Positions 36,002-45,162 of a stretch of 64,000 bases of DNA are shown here, piece by piece. The stretch's first letter is position 1. The number at the start of each line of letters is the position of its first letter. The notes beneath the pieces are model-generated. The model did no database searches. It was not told the DNA's origin and was given only the letters and a program-made list of their open reading frames with translations. Source of the DNA: Saprospiraceae bacterium (GTDB lineage: Bacteria > Bacteroidota > Bacteroidia > Chitinophagales > Saprospiraceae); NCBI GenBank assembly GCA_016720635.1, contig JADKKF010000026.1:62001-126000 (forward strand). Direction: 5' to 3'. Both the position numbers and the translations under genes were made by a program.

Positions 36002-38446
36002 CTAGCTACCACACATCATGCAGCCCTCGTCACCATTGCATACCATGCCTTCTGGACTAGAAGTAACCGTTACTGTTTCCGCCATCGCGAAATTACTGGT
36101 ATCCTTATCATTTGCAGTGGCAGCTGTTTTGTTGGCCATCGCATTTGGAACGGCTTCCTCCTCTGCGACGAACTTTTTCTGATACTGCTCAGACAAGGTG
36201 AACTTGATCGCTTCTGTCGCTGCCTTTGTTCTAAGATAGTACATACCTGTCTTCAGCCCCTTAGACCAAGCATACATATGCATGCTGGATAGTTTGGCAA
36301 AATTCGGACTTTCCATGAAGAGATTCAGTGATTGGCTTTGACAGATGAACGCTCCCCTGTCGGCACTCATATCGATAAGGACCTTTTGAGATATTTCCCA
36401 AGTTGTCTTGTACAATGCCTTTATTTCATCTGGAATTTCTGCTATTTCTTGTACACTACCATTGGCAGCCATCAGCTTTTCTTTGAGTTGCTCATTCCAA
36501 AGGTTGAGTTTGATTAAGTCCTGTAGCAAATGTTTATTCACTACGATATATTCTCCACTTAGAGTTCTTCTAGAATAAATATTGCTGGTATATGGTTCGA
36601 AACATTCGTTATTGCCGAGTATCTGACTCGTGCTCGCTGTTGGCATAGGAGCCACGAGAAGGCTATTTCTCAATCCATGTTTCTTTATATTGGCTTTCAA
36701 CGAAGTCCAATCCCAATTTCTACTAGGTGTCACATCCCACATATCATACTGCAGTATCCCTTGGCTCGCGGGGCTTCCTTCGAAGCTTGCATAAGCCCCA
36801 TCTTTCTCTGCAAGGGCACACGATTCAGTCAATGCTGCGAAGTAAATTGCCTCGAATATATCCTTGTTCAACTGTCGTGCCTCTGGACTATCGAATGGCA
36901 TCCTCAGATGTATAAACGCATCCGCTAGGCCCTGAACTCCGATCCCGATAGGACGATGTCTTCGGTTGGAGTTTTGCGCCTCGATGATGGGATAATAATT
37001 CACGTCGATAACCTTGTTCAAGTTCCTAGTAACTACCCTTGTGATTTCGTGCAATTTTTGGAAATCAAATGCTCCATCTATGACGAATTTATTAAGTGCT
37101 AAGGAGGCCAAATTACACACAGCTACTTCATCCTTAGAAGTGTATTCCATGATTTCGGTACAAAGGTTGCTGGATTTGATGGTACCTAGATTTTTCTGAT
37201 TTGATTTCAGATTGGCGGCATCTTTGTATAGAATATACGGCGTTCCGGTCTCGATTTGAGATTCTAGTATAGAGAACCACAATGCCTGCGCGCTGATGGT
37301 TTTCCTAGCCCTCCCCTCTTGTTCATATCTCGTGTATAACGCTCTAAATTCTTCCCCATAAGCATCTGACAATCCGGGTGCTTCGTTTGGACAGAATAAA
37401 GACCAATTGCCGTTATCTTTCACCCTTTCCATGAATAGATCAGGCATCCACATCGCATAAAACAAATCTCTTGCCCTATTTTCCTCCTTGCCATGATTCT
37501 TCTTAAGATCCAAGAATTCCTCCACATCTGCGTGCCAAGGCTCCAAATATACAGAGAATGCCCCTTTACGCTTTCCTCCTCCTTGATCCACGTATCTAGC
37601 TGTATCGTTGTACACTCTCAACATCGGTATGATACCGTTACTCGTACCGCCTGTTCCCTTGATATAGGAACCCTTGGCGCGGATATTATGTATAGACAAT
37701 CCTATGCCACCTGCAGACTGAGATATCTTGGCACATCTTGACAAAGTCTCAAATATCCCCTCGATCGAATCATCCGTCATGGTCAGTAGAAAACATGACG
37801 ATAATTGTGGTTTCGGCGTAGCAGCGTTGAATAAAGTTGGCGTCGCGTGGATAAACCATCTGTCACTCATAAGATTATAAGTTTCCAATACAGAATCAAT
37901 ATCGCTACCATGAATACCCACCGCAGCTCGCATTAGGAGATGCTGAGGCCTTTCGATTACTCGTCCATCCACCTTGAGTAAATAAGACTTTTCTAGCGTT
38001 TTAAACCCAAAATAATCATAAGCATAATCCCTATCATGTATGATGGCACTGTCCAGTTTATCAGCATTTTCCATTACTGTCTGATATGCTTCCTCGCTGA
38101 TCAAACCCGCTGGCTGCCCATTCTTTGGATCGATATAATGGTATAAAGTTGATATAGTCTCTGAAAATGATTTATTCGTGTTTTTATGCAAGTTTGACAC
38201 TGCTATCCTAGCCGCCAAATGGGCGTATTCTGGATGCACGATGGCCATTGAAGCCGCCGTTTCTGCCGCCAAATTGTCCAGCTGAGACGTCGTCACTCCG
38301 TTATAAATCCCTTGGATTACCTTTTTGGCGATCTCGATTGGATCTATGAACTGTTGATTCAATCCATAGCAAAGCTTTTTGATCCTTGCCGTGATTTTAT
38401 CGAATGAAACATCTTCATTTTTGCCGCTTCTCTTAATTACTTGCAT
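36002..38446 (-). CDS. nrdA: Ribonucleoside-diphosphate reductase, alpha subunit (class Ia)
   Basis: An 814-residue NrdA. An N-terminal ATP-cone (about residues 1-95) is the allosteric activity site. The active-site cysteines lie in SSCFLLT, SNLCTEIMEY and GNNECFEPYTS. The radical-transfer tyrosine pair is at MYYLRTKAAT. A C-terminal redox pair in CMMCGS completes the enzyme. It makes deoxyribonucleotides from NDPs together with NrdB, encoded 140 bases upstream in the same direction. A copy of the dispersed repeat lies between the two. Confidence 0.97.
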   Translation of the reverse strand: MQVIKRSGKNEDVSFDKITARIKKLCYGLNQQFIDPIEIAKKVIQGIYNGVTTSQLDNLAAETAASMAIVHPEYAHLAARIAVSNLHKNTNKSFSETISTLYHYIDPKNGQPAGLISEEAYQTVMENADKLDSAIIHDRDYAYDYFGFKTLEKSYLLKVDGRVIERPQHLLMRAAVGIHGSDIDSVLETYNLMSDRWFIHATPTLFNAATPKPQLSSCFLLTMTDDSIEGIFETLSRCAKISQSAGGIGLSIHNIRAKGSYIKGTGGTSNGIIPMLRVYNDTARYVDQGGGKRKGAFSVYLEPWHADVEEFLDLKKNHGKEENRARDLFYAMWMPDLFMERVKDNGNWSLFCPNEAPGLSDAYGEEFRALYTRYEQEGRARKTISAQALWFSILESQIETGTPYILYKDAANLKSNQKNLGTIKSSNLCTEIMEYTSKDEVAVCNLASLALNKFVIDGAFDFQKLHEITRVVTRNLNKVIDVNYYPIIEAQNSNRRHRPIGIGVQGLADAFIHLRMPFDSPEARQLNKDIFEAIYFAALTESCALAEKDGAYASFEGSPASQGILQYDMWDVTPSRNWDWTSLKANIKKHGLRNSLLVAPMPTASTSQILGNNECFEPYTSNIYSRRTLSGEYIVVNKHLLQDLIKLNLWNEQLKEKLMAANGSVQEIAEIPDEIKALYKTTWEISQKVLIDMSADRGAFICQSQSLNLFMESPNFAKLSSMHMYAWSKGLKTGMYYLRTKAATEAIKFTLSEQYQKKFVAEEEAVPNAMANKTAATANDKDTSNFAMAETVTVTSSPEGMVCNGDEGCMMCGS

Positions 38447-38483
38447 ACTATAATTTTTTTTTGACTGTCTATTAATTTTTTTT

Positions 38484-38568
38484 TAGGGCGATTATCGTCA
38501 AGGACGAGACCGGGCTATTCGCCTTACTGCGTGCCGGCTTCTATCCCTATCGCAACCCCCTTTTGTTA
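38484..38568 (+). repeat. Dispersed intergenic repeat, copy D
   Basis: Between nrdB and nrdA, in the orientation opposite to both genes. It starts AGGGCGATTATCG and includes CCGGGCTATTCGCC, GCGTGCCGGCTTCTATCCC and CGCAACCCCC, phrases I recall from intergenic repeats in other Bacteroidota. It lacks the GTCTCG/CGAGAC hairpin of other copies and may be a separate subtype. Confidence 0.5.
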
Positions 38569-38587
38569 AATTCTTTGTTTTACTTTT

Positions 38588-39559
38588 TTAAAATTCGGCA
38601 TCCAAGGAGAAAACCTGCTTTTCTCTGTCAGTCATGACGCCTGACTTTTGATAGTCAGCCACCCTTTTTTCAAAGAAATTGGTTTTTCCTGGAATCGAAA
38701 TCATTTCCATCCATGGAAATGGGTTTTCAGCGTTGTAGATTTTCTTTTGTCCCAATGATACCATCAATCTATCGGCCACGAATTCGATGTACTGACACAT
38801 CAAGTTTGCATTCATGCCAATCAAACCAACTGGCAGCGCATCTGATACAAATCCTTTTTCTATGGTCACGGCATCCTCGATGATCTCTTTGACCACCTGT
38901 GGATCCAATTTATTTTCTATATGTTTATTATAAAGAAGACAAGCAAAATCGCAATGCAATCCCTCGTCTCTAGAGATAAGCTCGTTTGAGAAGGTCAATC
39001 CTGGCATCAATCCCCTCTTTTTCAACCAAAATATGCTGCAAAAAGACCCAGAGAAGAATATTCCTTCTACCGCAGCAAAGGCAATCAATCGATGGTGAAA
39101 ACTTCCATTTTTTATCCATCTAAGTGCCCATTCAGCTTTTTGAGCCACCGCTGGCATATTGTCTATGGCGTGGAATAAATAGTCTTTGTCTTTATTGTCC
39201 TTGATCAAAGTATCGATAAGTAGAGAGTATGTTTCGCTGTGGATATTTTCCATCATAATCTGAAATCCATAGAAAAATTTGGCTTCAGGATACTGAACTT
39301 CACGAACGAAATTTTCAGCTAGATTCTCATTGACTATGCCATCACTGGCTGCAAAAAATGCTAAGACATGCTTGATAAAATGCCTTTCATCATCATTCAA
39401 TTTGGATTCCCAATCTGTGATATCTTGACTCAAATCTAACTCTTCCGCGGTCCAAAATGAGGCTTCAGCTTGCTTATAAAACCTCCAAATTTCGTCTTGG
39501 TGTATCGGAAATATGACGAATCGGTCTGGATTTTCAACTAAAATTTTTTCTGTTCTCAT
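38588..39559 (-). CDS. nrdB: Ribonucleoside-diphosphate reductase, beta subunit (class Ia)
   Basis: A 323-residue NrdB. Di-iron ligands: Asp in AEELDLSQD, Glu and His in MENIHSETY, Glu in AVEGIFFSGS, and Glu/His in SRDEGLHCDF. The Tyr four residues after the His (HSETY) is the radical tyrosine, so this is class Ia rather than the Phe-bearing Ic type. It provides the radical for NrdA. A TACCTTTG box (39605-39612) and two DnaA boxes (39782-39803) lie upstream. Confidence 0.96.
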   Translation of the reverse strand: MRTEKILVENPDRFVIFPIHQDEIWRFYKQAEASFWTAEELDLSQDITDWESKLNDDERHFIKHVLAFFAASDGIVNENLAENFVREVQYPEAKFFYGFQIMMENIHSETYSLLIDTLIKDNKDKDYLFHAIDNMPAVAQKAEWALRWIKNGSFHHRLIAFAAVEGIFFSGSFCSIFWLKKRGLMPGLTFSNELISRDEGLHCDFACLLYNKHIENKLDPQVVKEIIEDAVTIEKGFVSDALPVGLIGMNANLMCQYIEFVADRLMVSLGQKKIYNAENPFPWMEMISIPGKTNFFEKRVADYQKSGVMTDREKQVFSLDAEF

Positions 39560-39604
39560 TTTACTGCAATATTAAACATTAGGCTTAAATTCTGAAGGGG
39601 ACAA

Positions 39605-39612
39605 CAAAGGTA
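39605..39612 (-). promoter_or_regulatory. Putative -7 promoter box of nrdBA
   Basis: Minus-strand TACCTTTG, 46 bases before the nrdB ATG, matching TAnnTTTG. Confidence 0.45.
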
Positions 39613-39781
39613 ATTTGTTTAAACATAGAAAAAAAATATATTCGTTTTTTTAATATATAATTTTTATAGTTATGTATTTTATGTTCATATACAATACTTT
39701 ATAACAAATTATATCTATTTTTCCTCCGCAACTCTTTGTAAAAGTAAAATTACAAAAAATCATAATATGTCCTTGTAAATA

Positions 39782-39803
39782 GTTATCCACATATGTGGAT
39801 AAC
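39782..39803. promoter_or_regulatory. Perfect 22-base palindrome of two consensus DnaA boxes
   Basis: TTATCCACA (39783-39791) and its inverse TGTGGATAA (39794-39802), two bases apart and flanked by G/C, make a perfect palindrome. TTATCCACA is the strict DnaA box. It lies about 220 bases upstream of nrdB. In E. coli, DnaA controls nrdAB through boxes in its promoter; a similar link is inferred here. Confidence 0.7.
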
Positions 39804-40114
39804 CTACCTATCGCACTGATTTTTAGCGTCTTGTAACTCCAAAAAGTTCACTCATTTTCAGCCTTTTTGAATAAAAAAAGATTTTTATTTTTAAACTAGA
39901 TCTATGATTTTTTTAAATAGGTACATTTTTTATAAAATCAAAAAATTTGTTTGCTCTATAAAAATTTATTTAATCCTGTATTTACATTATCGACGACAAT
40001 GAATTATCAGTATTCTTGTTTTTCACAACCCTCTTTTTTAAGAAATATTTCACATTTCATTAAACCAATTTAACTAGGATGAGTCTTAGAATCTAAAATT
40101 AAAATCAAGGCAGA

Positions 40115-41791
40115 ATGAAAATGAGGTACACTAATCAAAAATTTAAATCGGCATTTCAAAGATACAAAATTGTTTTTCTATTCATTTTTAACGGTATTAT
40201 TTCAGTTCGAGCTCAGACCAACTCGATCATCTTAGGGCGACCCACGGATCATTCTATAACAGCCAGCGTCATGTTTGACCAAAATGTGCAGTTTTATTTG
40301 GAATACGGAACTAAGTCATCTGTATATCCTTCGACCACCAGTACTTTTACATCCATTGCGAATACTCCCATTGAAGTTAGCCTCAGTAACCTTGAAGCCA
40401 ACACAAGATACTATTACAGGATGTTATACCGACTAGTAGGCTCCAATAATTATACTGCTACACCTGAGTATTCATTTCATACTCAAAGAGCAGTTAATAG
40501 CCCTTTTACCTTTACCATCGAAGCAGATGAGCATCTTTACGACAAAAAAGGTGTAAAGAATATGTACAATGTCACTTTGGCCAATCAAGCAGCAGACAAG
40601 CCAGACTTTATGCTTTCTTTGGGCGATATTTTTGGAGATGACCACCAACCATTTTCGATTACGTCGGGGGCCCTAGATTCATTGCACAGAGATTATAGAC
40701 CATTTTTAGGAAATATATGCCACTCCGTACCTTTCTACGTTTGTTTGGGCAATCACGAAGGTGAAAATGATTATTATTACGGGATAACCCCACCAAATAA
40801 TCTTTGCATAATGGCTACACAATGGAGAAAATTCTATTATCCAAATCCATATCCAGACGGTTTCTACACTGGCAATACTGATATAGAGCCATATGGCATT
40901 GGAAATCCAGAAAATTATTATGCTTGGACTTGGGGAGATGCACTTTTTGTAGTTTTAGACGTTTATCGGGATCAATGCGATACTTCTGCAAAGCCTGGTG
41001 GCTGGAGTTGGACGCTCGGATTTCCGCAATATAATTGGTTAAAAAACACCTTAGAAAGCAGTAATTCGAAATATAAATTTGTTTTTGCGCACCATATACG
41101 TGGTCAAGGCAGAGGCGGGGTAACCAATGCGAAACTATATGAGTGGGGAGGTTACGATGGACAAAACGGCACTAATTATAATTTTCCAAACAAACGACCA
41201 GGCTGGGCCAAGCCAATACATCAATTATTCATAGACAATGGAGTCAATATTTTTTTTCAAGGCCACGACCACGTTTTCGCTCATGAAGTCCTAGACAATA
41301 TAACCTATCAATCTGCTCCAATGGCCGCCGATTCAACCTACGAAATAGGAATGTTAGCCAATGCTGATGCTTATGTTTCTGATACTATCAATGGAACCGG
41401 TCATATCAGAGTTAATGTTACTCCCTCTTGTGTGAAAGTCGATTATATCCGCGCTTATTTGCCAGCTGATACTCTTAGTGGAGCTCATCGCAACGGAGAA
41501 ATTGCCTTCTCGTACACCATTGGCACTTGTGCTGTTACGGGAACTATAGATCCCAAGAACGAAGAGATAGTCAACATCTTTCCTAATCCTGCTAAAGATA
41601 AATTGACCATCCAATATGCCAATGATACCAATATATCTCGCTTAGTTAGAATACAAAATGCCGTAGGCCAAACACTAGTTCAAACACAATCTCAGACAAT
41701 CGACGTCAATCACATTCCCGATGGTATATACTTCTTGACCATCGATGCTGACAATAGCCATATCGTAAAAAAAATAGTTATTAATCATTAA
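40115..41791 (+). CDS. Secreted purple-acid-phosphatase-like metallophosphoesterase with T9SS domain
   Basis: 558 residues; first gene of a five-gene operon. A signal region (to about residue 35, ending VRAQ) leads into an Ig/fibronectin-like domain (about 37-125). A calcineurin-like phosphoesterase domain follows, with all metal motifs: DEH at 138-140, LGDIF, LGNHEGE, AHHIRG and QGHDH (G383-H386). The last 80 residues are a T9SS type-A sorting domain (NIFPNPAKDK...GIYFLTI). Expected to be a surface phosphomonoesterase or phosphodiesterase; the substrate is unknown. The ATG at 40121 is also possible. The next gene, a paralogue, starts 15 bases on. Confidence 0.85.
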   Translation: MKMRYTNQKFKSAFQRYKIVFLFIFNGIISVRAQTNSIILGRPTDHSITASVMFDQNVQFYLEYGTKSSVYPSTTSTFTSIANTPIEVSLSNLEANTRYYYRMLYRLVGSNNYTATPEYSFHTQRAVNSPFTFTIEADEHLYDKKGVKNMYNVTLANQAADKPDFMLSLGDIFGDDHQPFSITSGALDSLHRDYRPFLGNICHSVPFYVCLGNHEGENDYYYGITPPNNLCIMATQWRKFYYPNPYPDGFYTGNTDIEPYGIGNPENYYAWTWGDALFVVLDVYRDQCDTSAKPGGWSWTLGFPQYNWLKNTLESSNSKYKFVFAHHIRGQGRGGVTNAKLYEWGGYDGQNGTNYNFPNKRPGWAKPIHQLFIDNGVNIFFQGHDHVFAHEVLDNITYQSAPMAADSTYEIGMLANADAYVSDTINGTGHIRVNVTPSCVKVDYIRAYLPADTLSGAHRNGEIAFSYTIGTCAVTGTIDPKNEEIVNIFPNPAKDKLTIQYANDTNISRLVRIQNAVGQTLVQTQSQTIDVNHIPDGIYFLTIDADNSHIVKKIVINH

Positions 41792-41806
41792 ATTTTATAG
41801 TTAAAA

Positions 41807-43525
41807 ATGCATCGCAGATTACTTTTCACTTTAGGTATTCTCTTTATTTTTTGTGCAAAAAATGTAGCTCAAACTGTATTTAGAAACGAAATATTAGGGA
41901 GGCCTACGGCCAATAGTATTACGGTACAATTGATGTTTAATGACTCTGCGGACGTTCGTGTCCAGTATGGCACATCGAGTGGCAATTATACCAATCAAAC
42001 TGCTTGGCAAACATTTGCAGATAGCACCCCTGCCGAAATAGTCATATCCGGGTTGCAAGCTGACACAAAGTATTATTATCGAATCAATCATCGCCGTCCA
42101 AATACCAATACTTTTGTATCAAGACCAGAACATATTTTCCACACACAGCGACTACCCGGGAGCTCATTTACTTTTATAGTCCAAGCAGATCCTCATTTAG
42201 ACGAACAAAGTGATACCGCCTTGTATCGATTATGTTTACAAAATCAATTAGATGATTCGCCAGATTTTATTGTGGATTTAGGGGATTTTTTGATGACCGA
42301 TAAATTGAAAAACAGGGCTAATCAAATACCCCGAGATACAATTCCTTATCGCTGTAATTTGTTAAGAAACTTTTATGAAAAAACTTGTCATTCTGCCCCT
42401 CTTTTCATAGCTCTAGGCAATCATGAAGGAGAATCGGGCTGGTACTTAAACGGAACCACGAACAATATAGCCATTTGGGGAACGCAAGAAAGGCAAAAGT
42501 ACTTTTTAAACCCTTTTCCTGACAACTTTTATACAGGAGATACCACGCATCATAATTTTGTTGGGCAAAGAGAAAATTATTATGCTTGGCAATGGGGAGA
42601 TGCTCAATTTATAGTTCTAGATCCATATTGGTACACATCTCCGAAGCCAGATTCGTTGCACGGATGGAGGTGGACTCTAGGGAAAACACAATATAACTGG
42701 TTGAAATCTACACTTGAAAACTCTAAGGCCAAATTCAAGTTTGTCTTTTCTCATCAAATCATAGGAGGTGATCCTGATGGTCGAGGGGGTGTAGAATATG
42801 CCAATTTATATGAGTGGGGAGGTAACAATCTTGATGGAACACCCGGCTTTGCAGCCAATAGGCCCGGCTGGTACAAACCCATCAAAGATTTATTAACGGA
42901 GCACAAAGTAAATATATTTTTCCATGGGCACGATCACTTTTTTGGGAAACAAGAGAAGGATTGCATGATTTATCAGGAAACCCCACAGCCTAGTCACCCC
43001 AATTATTCCTCTGTTAATTATGCAGCAACCTACGGCTATGTGAGTGGCCAAATCTTACCCCAATCAGGGCACTTAAGGGTTACTGTAAATCCTAGTGGAA
43101 TTCAAGTTGAATACGTAAGGGCTTATTTACCTCAAAATGAAAATGCGTCACGTCACAACAAGGATGTTTCAGCCACTTATTTTATCGGAGCTGTGAATTG
43201 TTACGATTCTCTCTCTACAGGAGTACCTGTCTTGTGGAATAGCGATTATGCCAATGAACTCGTATATCCAAATCCTTTTTCTACCGAAACTAAAATTGAA
43301 TTTACACTGTCCAAAGCCCAGAAAATAGATCTCACCATATTTAACGAAAAAGGTCAATTGGTTCGAAAATTAATAGCTGGAAGCATGGTACCACTCGGTA
43401 AATACCAAGTAATTTGGGACGGAAAAGATTTTGCTGGTGCCGAACTCAATAATGGTGTGTATTACTATACAATCAGAGGTGAAGATAAAGGGGTCAAATC
43501 TGGGAAAATAATTTTAATAAAATAA
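41807..43525 (+). CDS. Second secreted metallophosphoesterase, paralogue with a different C-terminal domain
   Basis: 572 residues, clearly a paralogue of the preceding gene: signal peptide (ending NVAQ), the same Ig/fibronectin-like lead, and metal motifs DPH (128-130), DLGDF, LGNHEGE, SHQIIGG and HGHDH (G374-H377). Shared phrases such as ENYYAW.WGDA and YEWGG confirm a tandem duplication. Its C-terminal export domain is of the FlgD-like kind (VYPNPFSTETKIEFTL...GVYYYTI), unlike that of its neighbour, so one end has been exchanged. It starts 15 bases after the first paralogue and ends 8 bases before the YHYH gene. Confidence 0.85.
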   Translation: MHRRLLFTLGILFIFCAKNVAQTVFRNEILGRPTANSITVQLMFNDSADVRVQYGTSSGNYTNQTAWQTFADSTPAEIVISGLQADTKYYYRINHRRPNTNTFVSRPEHIFHTQRLPGSSFTFIVQADPHLDEQSDTALYRLCLQNQLDDSPDFIVDLGDFLMTDKLKNRANQIPRDTIPYRCNLLRNFYEKTCHSAPLFIALGNHEGESGWYLNGTTNNIAIWGTQERQKYFLNPFPDNFYTGDTTHHNFVGQRENYYAWQWGDAQFIVLDPYWYTSPKPDSLHGWRWTLGKTQYNWLKSTLENSKAKFKFVFSHQIIGGDPDGRGGVEYANLYEWGGNNLDGTPGFAANRPGWYKPIKDLLTEHKVNIFFHGHDHFFGKQEKDCMIYQETPQPSHPNYSSVNYAATYGYVSGQILPQSGHLRVTVNPSGIQVEYVRAYLPQNENASRHNKDVSATYFIGAVNCYDSLSTGVPVLWNSDYANELVYPNPFSTETKIEFTLSKAQKIDLTIFNEKGQLVRKLIAGSMVPLGKYQVIWDGKDFAGAELNNGVYYYTIRGEDKGVKSGKIILIK

Positions 43526-43533
43526 AACGCATT

Positions 43534-45162
43534 ATGAAAAAAATATTTACGGTTGTTATCTTTTGCTTGGCTACCTCTTTTATTTTTGCTCACGACATAA
43601 ATTATGAAAAGGTAATTTTAAGAAATTGGTCTATTGAAAAAGAAAACCGATTTATAGAAGGTTCATTCTATATGTACAAGAATGATATGGTGTATATAGA
43701 AGACATCAACAGCAATATTATATCGATTCCCTTATCAAAATTATCGGACACTGATAAAGCATTTGTTCTACAAAAATCAAATAAAATAGCGCAATTTAAT
43801 CAGAGTACACCCTCCATTGTAAGTTCGAAATTAACTTGGCAAGCGTTATTCAATTTTCAGTTTTGGTTGGTAGGATTTTCATTGTTAGGATTTGCAGTAT
43901 ATATTTTCAATTTCACAGAAAAAAAGAAACTAAAATATTTGATACCCATTTTGGCGGTTGGTCTTAGTGTTACGCTGTATAGTTTTACCACCAAAGCCAT
44001 AAAAATACTACCGCCACTATTCTCCCCAGCCTTTATAGATTCAGCATTTATACCATTCAAGCCCAATGTACATACTTTTTGGGACAATGCTTATTTCTAT
44101 GTAGATTCAAAAGGCATACCAACGACTCATGATATGATGGTTGGAATTTCTAGTAGAGGGTGGCAACAACAAGTCCCCATACCACAGTGCTATATTGGGT
44201 CTAATGCTTGGTCGATTCCCCTTTCTCCGGTGATGTCGTCTAATCCCATCCCTGTGGATAGCATTCATTTTACTAGGGGTGCCATCGCCTTAGCAGTGAA
44301 TGGTGTTCCGATATTTAATGTACATACGAATACTGGAGTAGATTCGTATTTAGATGGTCAATTAGACAACTTTGGGGGACATTGTGGGCGAGCAGACGAT
44401 TACCATTATCACATTGCTCCCTTGCATTTATATAGCTATACTTCCACTTCGTTGCCGATTGCCTTTGGGCTAGATGGATATCCAGTGTACGGCAATGTAG
44501 AACCAGACGGTACGCCTATGCAGTCTTTGGATGCCAACCATGGACATTTATTCAAAGGTCTTTATCATTATCATGGTACTGCCTCAGCCCCATATATGAT
44601 CGCTAGGATGGCGGGGCAAGTGACAGAGGATGCAACGCATCAATTAATACCACAAGCGGCTGCACGACCCGTAAGGCCCTCATTAACCCCTTTGAGCGGC
44701 GCATTAATTACCTCATGCATTCCCAATGCAACTGGCAATGGTTATAATTTGGCATATACCCGAAATGGGATAAAGGATTCAGTTGTATATAATTGGTCAA
44801 CCAGTGGTGTTTACACTTTTAAATTTTATACGAGTGGGCATCTCGATTCTACCAAGAACTACAATGGTTTTTTACAATGCACATTACCTATATCTACAGG
44901 GATAAAGGAATATTCAAATCCAGAGGAGGATTTTGTTATTTTTCCTAATCCAACTAAAGGAATTTTTCAAATTCAGTTAAAAAATAATATTTTGCAAAAA
45001 GACGTAAAAGAAATTTCTATTTTTAATTTGCAAGGTAAAATAATTTATCAAACCAAGCAATTCTCTCCAACCATAGAATTAAAAAATGTGCCTAAAGGGA
45101 TTTATCTGATTCATATAGAGTTACCTCAAAAGCATTTAACTCATAAATTAATCATTCAATAA
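43534..45162 (+). CDS. Double-YHYH protein with SHD1-like region, two membrane segments and T9SS domain
   Basis: 542 residues. Signal peptide to about residue 19. Residues 28-80 resemble an SLA1 homology 1 domain (W....G...V.IED....IPLSKLSDTDK). Two hydrophobic segments lie at about 105-126 and 134-151. Residues about 170-400 form a YHYH domain with two literal YHYH tetrads (290-293 and 344-347), plus GGHCGRADD and ANHGH histidines, suggesting metal binding. The final 80 residues are a T9SS type-A domain. Membrane helices together with a T9SS tail are contradictory and notable. Fourth-gene spacing is zero: the next ATG follows the stop directly. Confidence 0.7.
   Translation: MKKIFTVVIFCLATSFIFAHDINYEKVILRNWSIEKENRFIEGSFYMYKNDMVYIEDINSNIISIPLSKLSDTDKAFVLQKSNKIAQFNQSTPSIVSSKLTWQALFNFQFWLVGFSLLGFAVYIFNFTEKKKLKYLIPILAVGLSVTLYSFTTKAIKILPPLFSPAFIDSAFIPFKPNVHTFWDNAYFYVDSKGIPTTHDMMVGISSRGWQQQVPIPQCYIGSNAWSIPLSPVMSSNPIPVDSIHFTRGAIALAVNGVPIFNVHTNTGVDSYLDGQLDNFGGHCGRADDYHYHIAPLHLYSYTSTSLPIAFGLDGYPVYGNVEPDGTPMQSLDANHGHLFKGLYHYHGTASAPYMIARMAGQVTEDATHQLIPQAAARPVRPSLTPLSGALITSCIPNATGNGYNLAYTRNGIKDSVVYNWSTSGVYTFKFYTSGHLDSTKNYNGFLQCTLPISTGIKEYSNPEEDFVIFPNPTKGIFQIQLKNNILQKDVKEISIFNLQGKIIYQTKQFSPTIELKNVPKGIYLIHIELPQKHLTHKLIIQ

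Larger units (their letters stand above)
39560..40114. other. Long AT-rich divergent intergenic region (nrdB / surface operon)
   Basis: 555 bases between divergent operons with no gene. It contains the nrdB -7 box, the DnaA-box palindrome and very AT-rich flanks. Upstream of the plus-strand operon no clear TTTG/TAnnTTTG pair was found. An oriC role is not supported: there are only two boxes and no dnaA or gidA nearby. Confidence 0.6.

Noticed and set aside
39560..40114. Possible chromosomal replication origin (AT-rich with DnaA boxes)
   Set aside because: Only two boxes are present, with no dnaA, gidA or rpmH near. Regulation of nrdBA explains them better.
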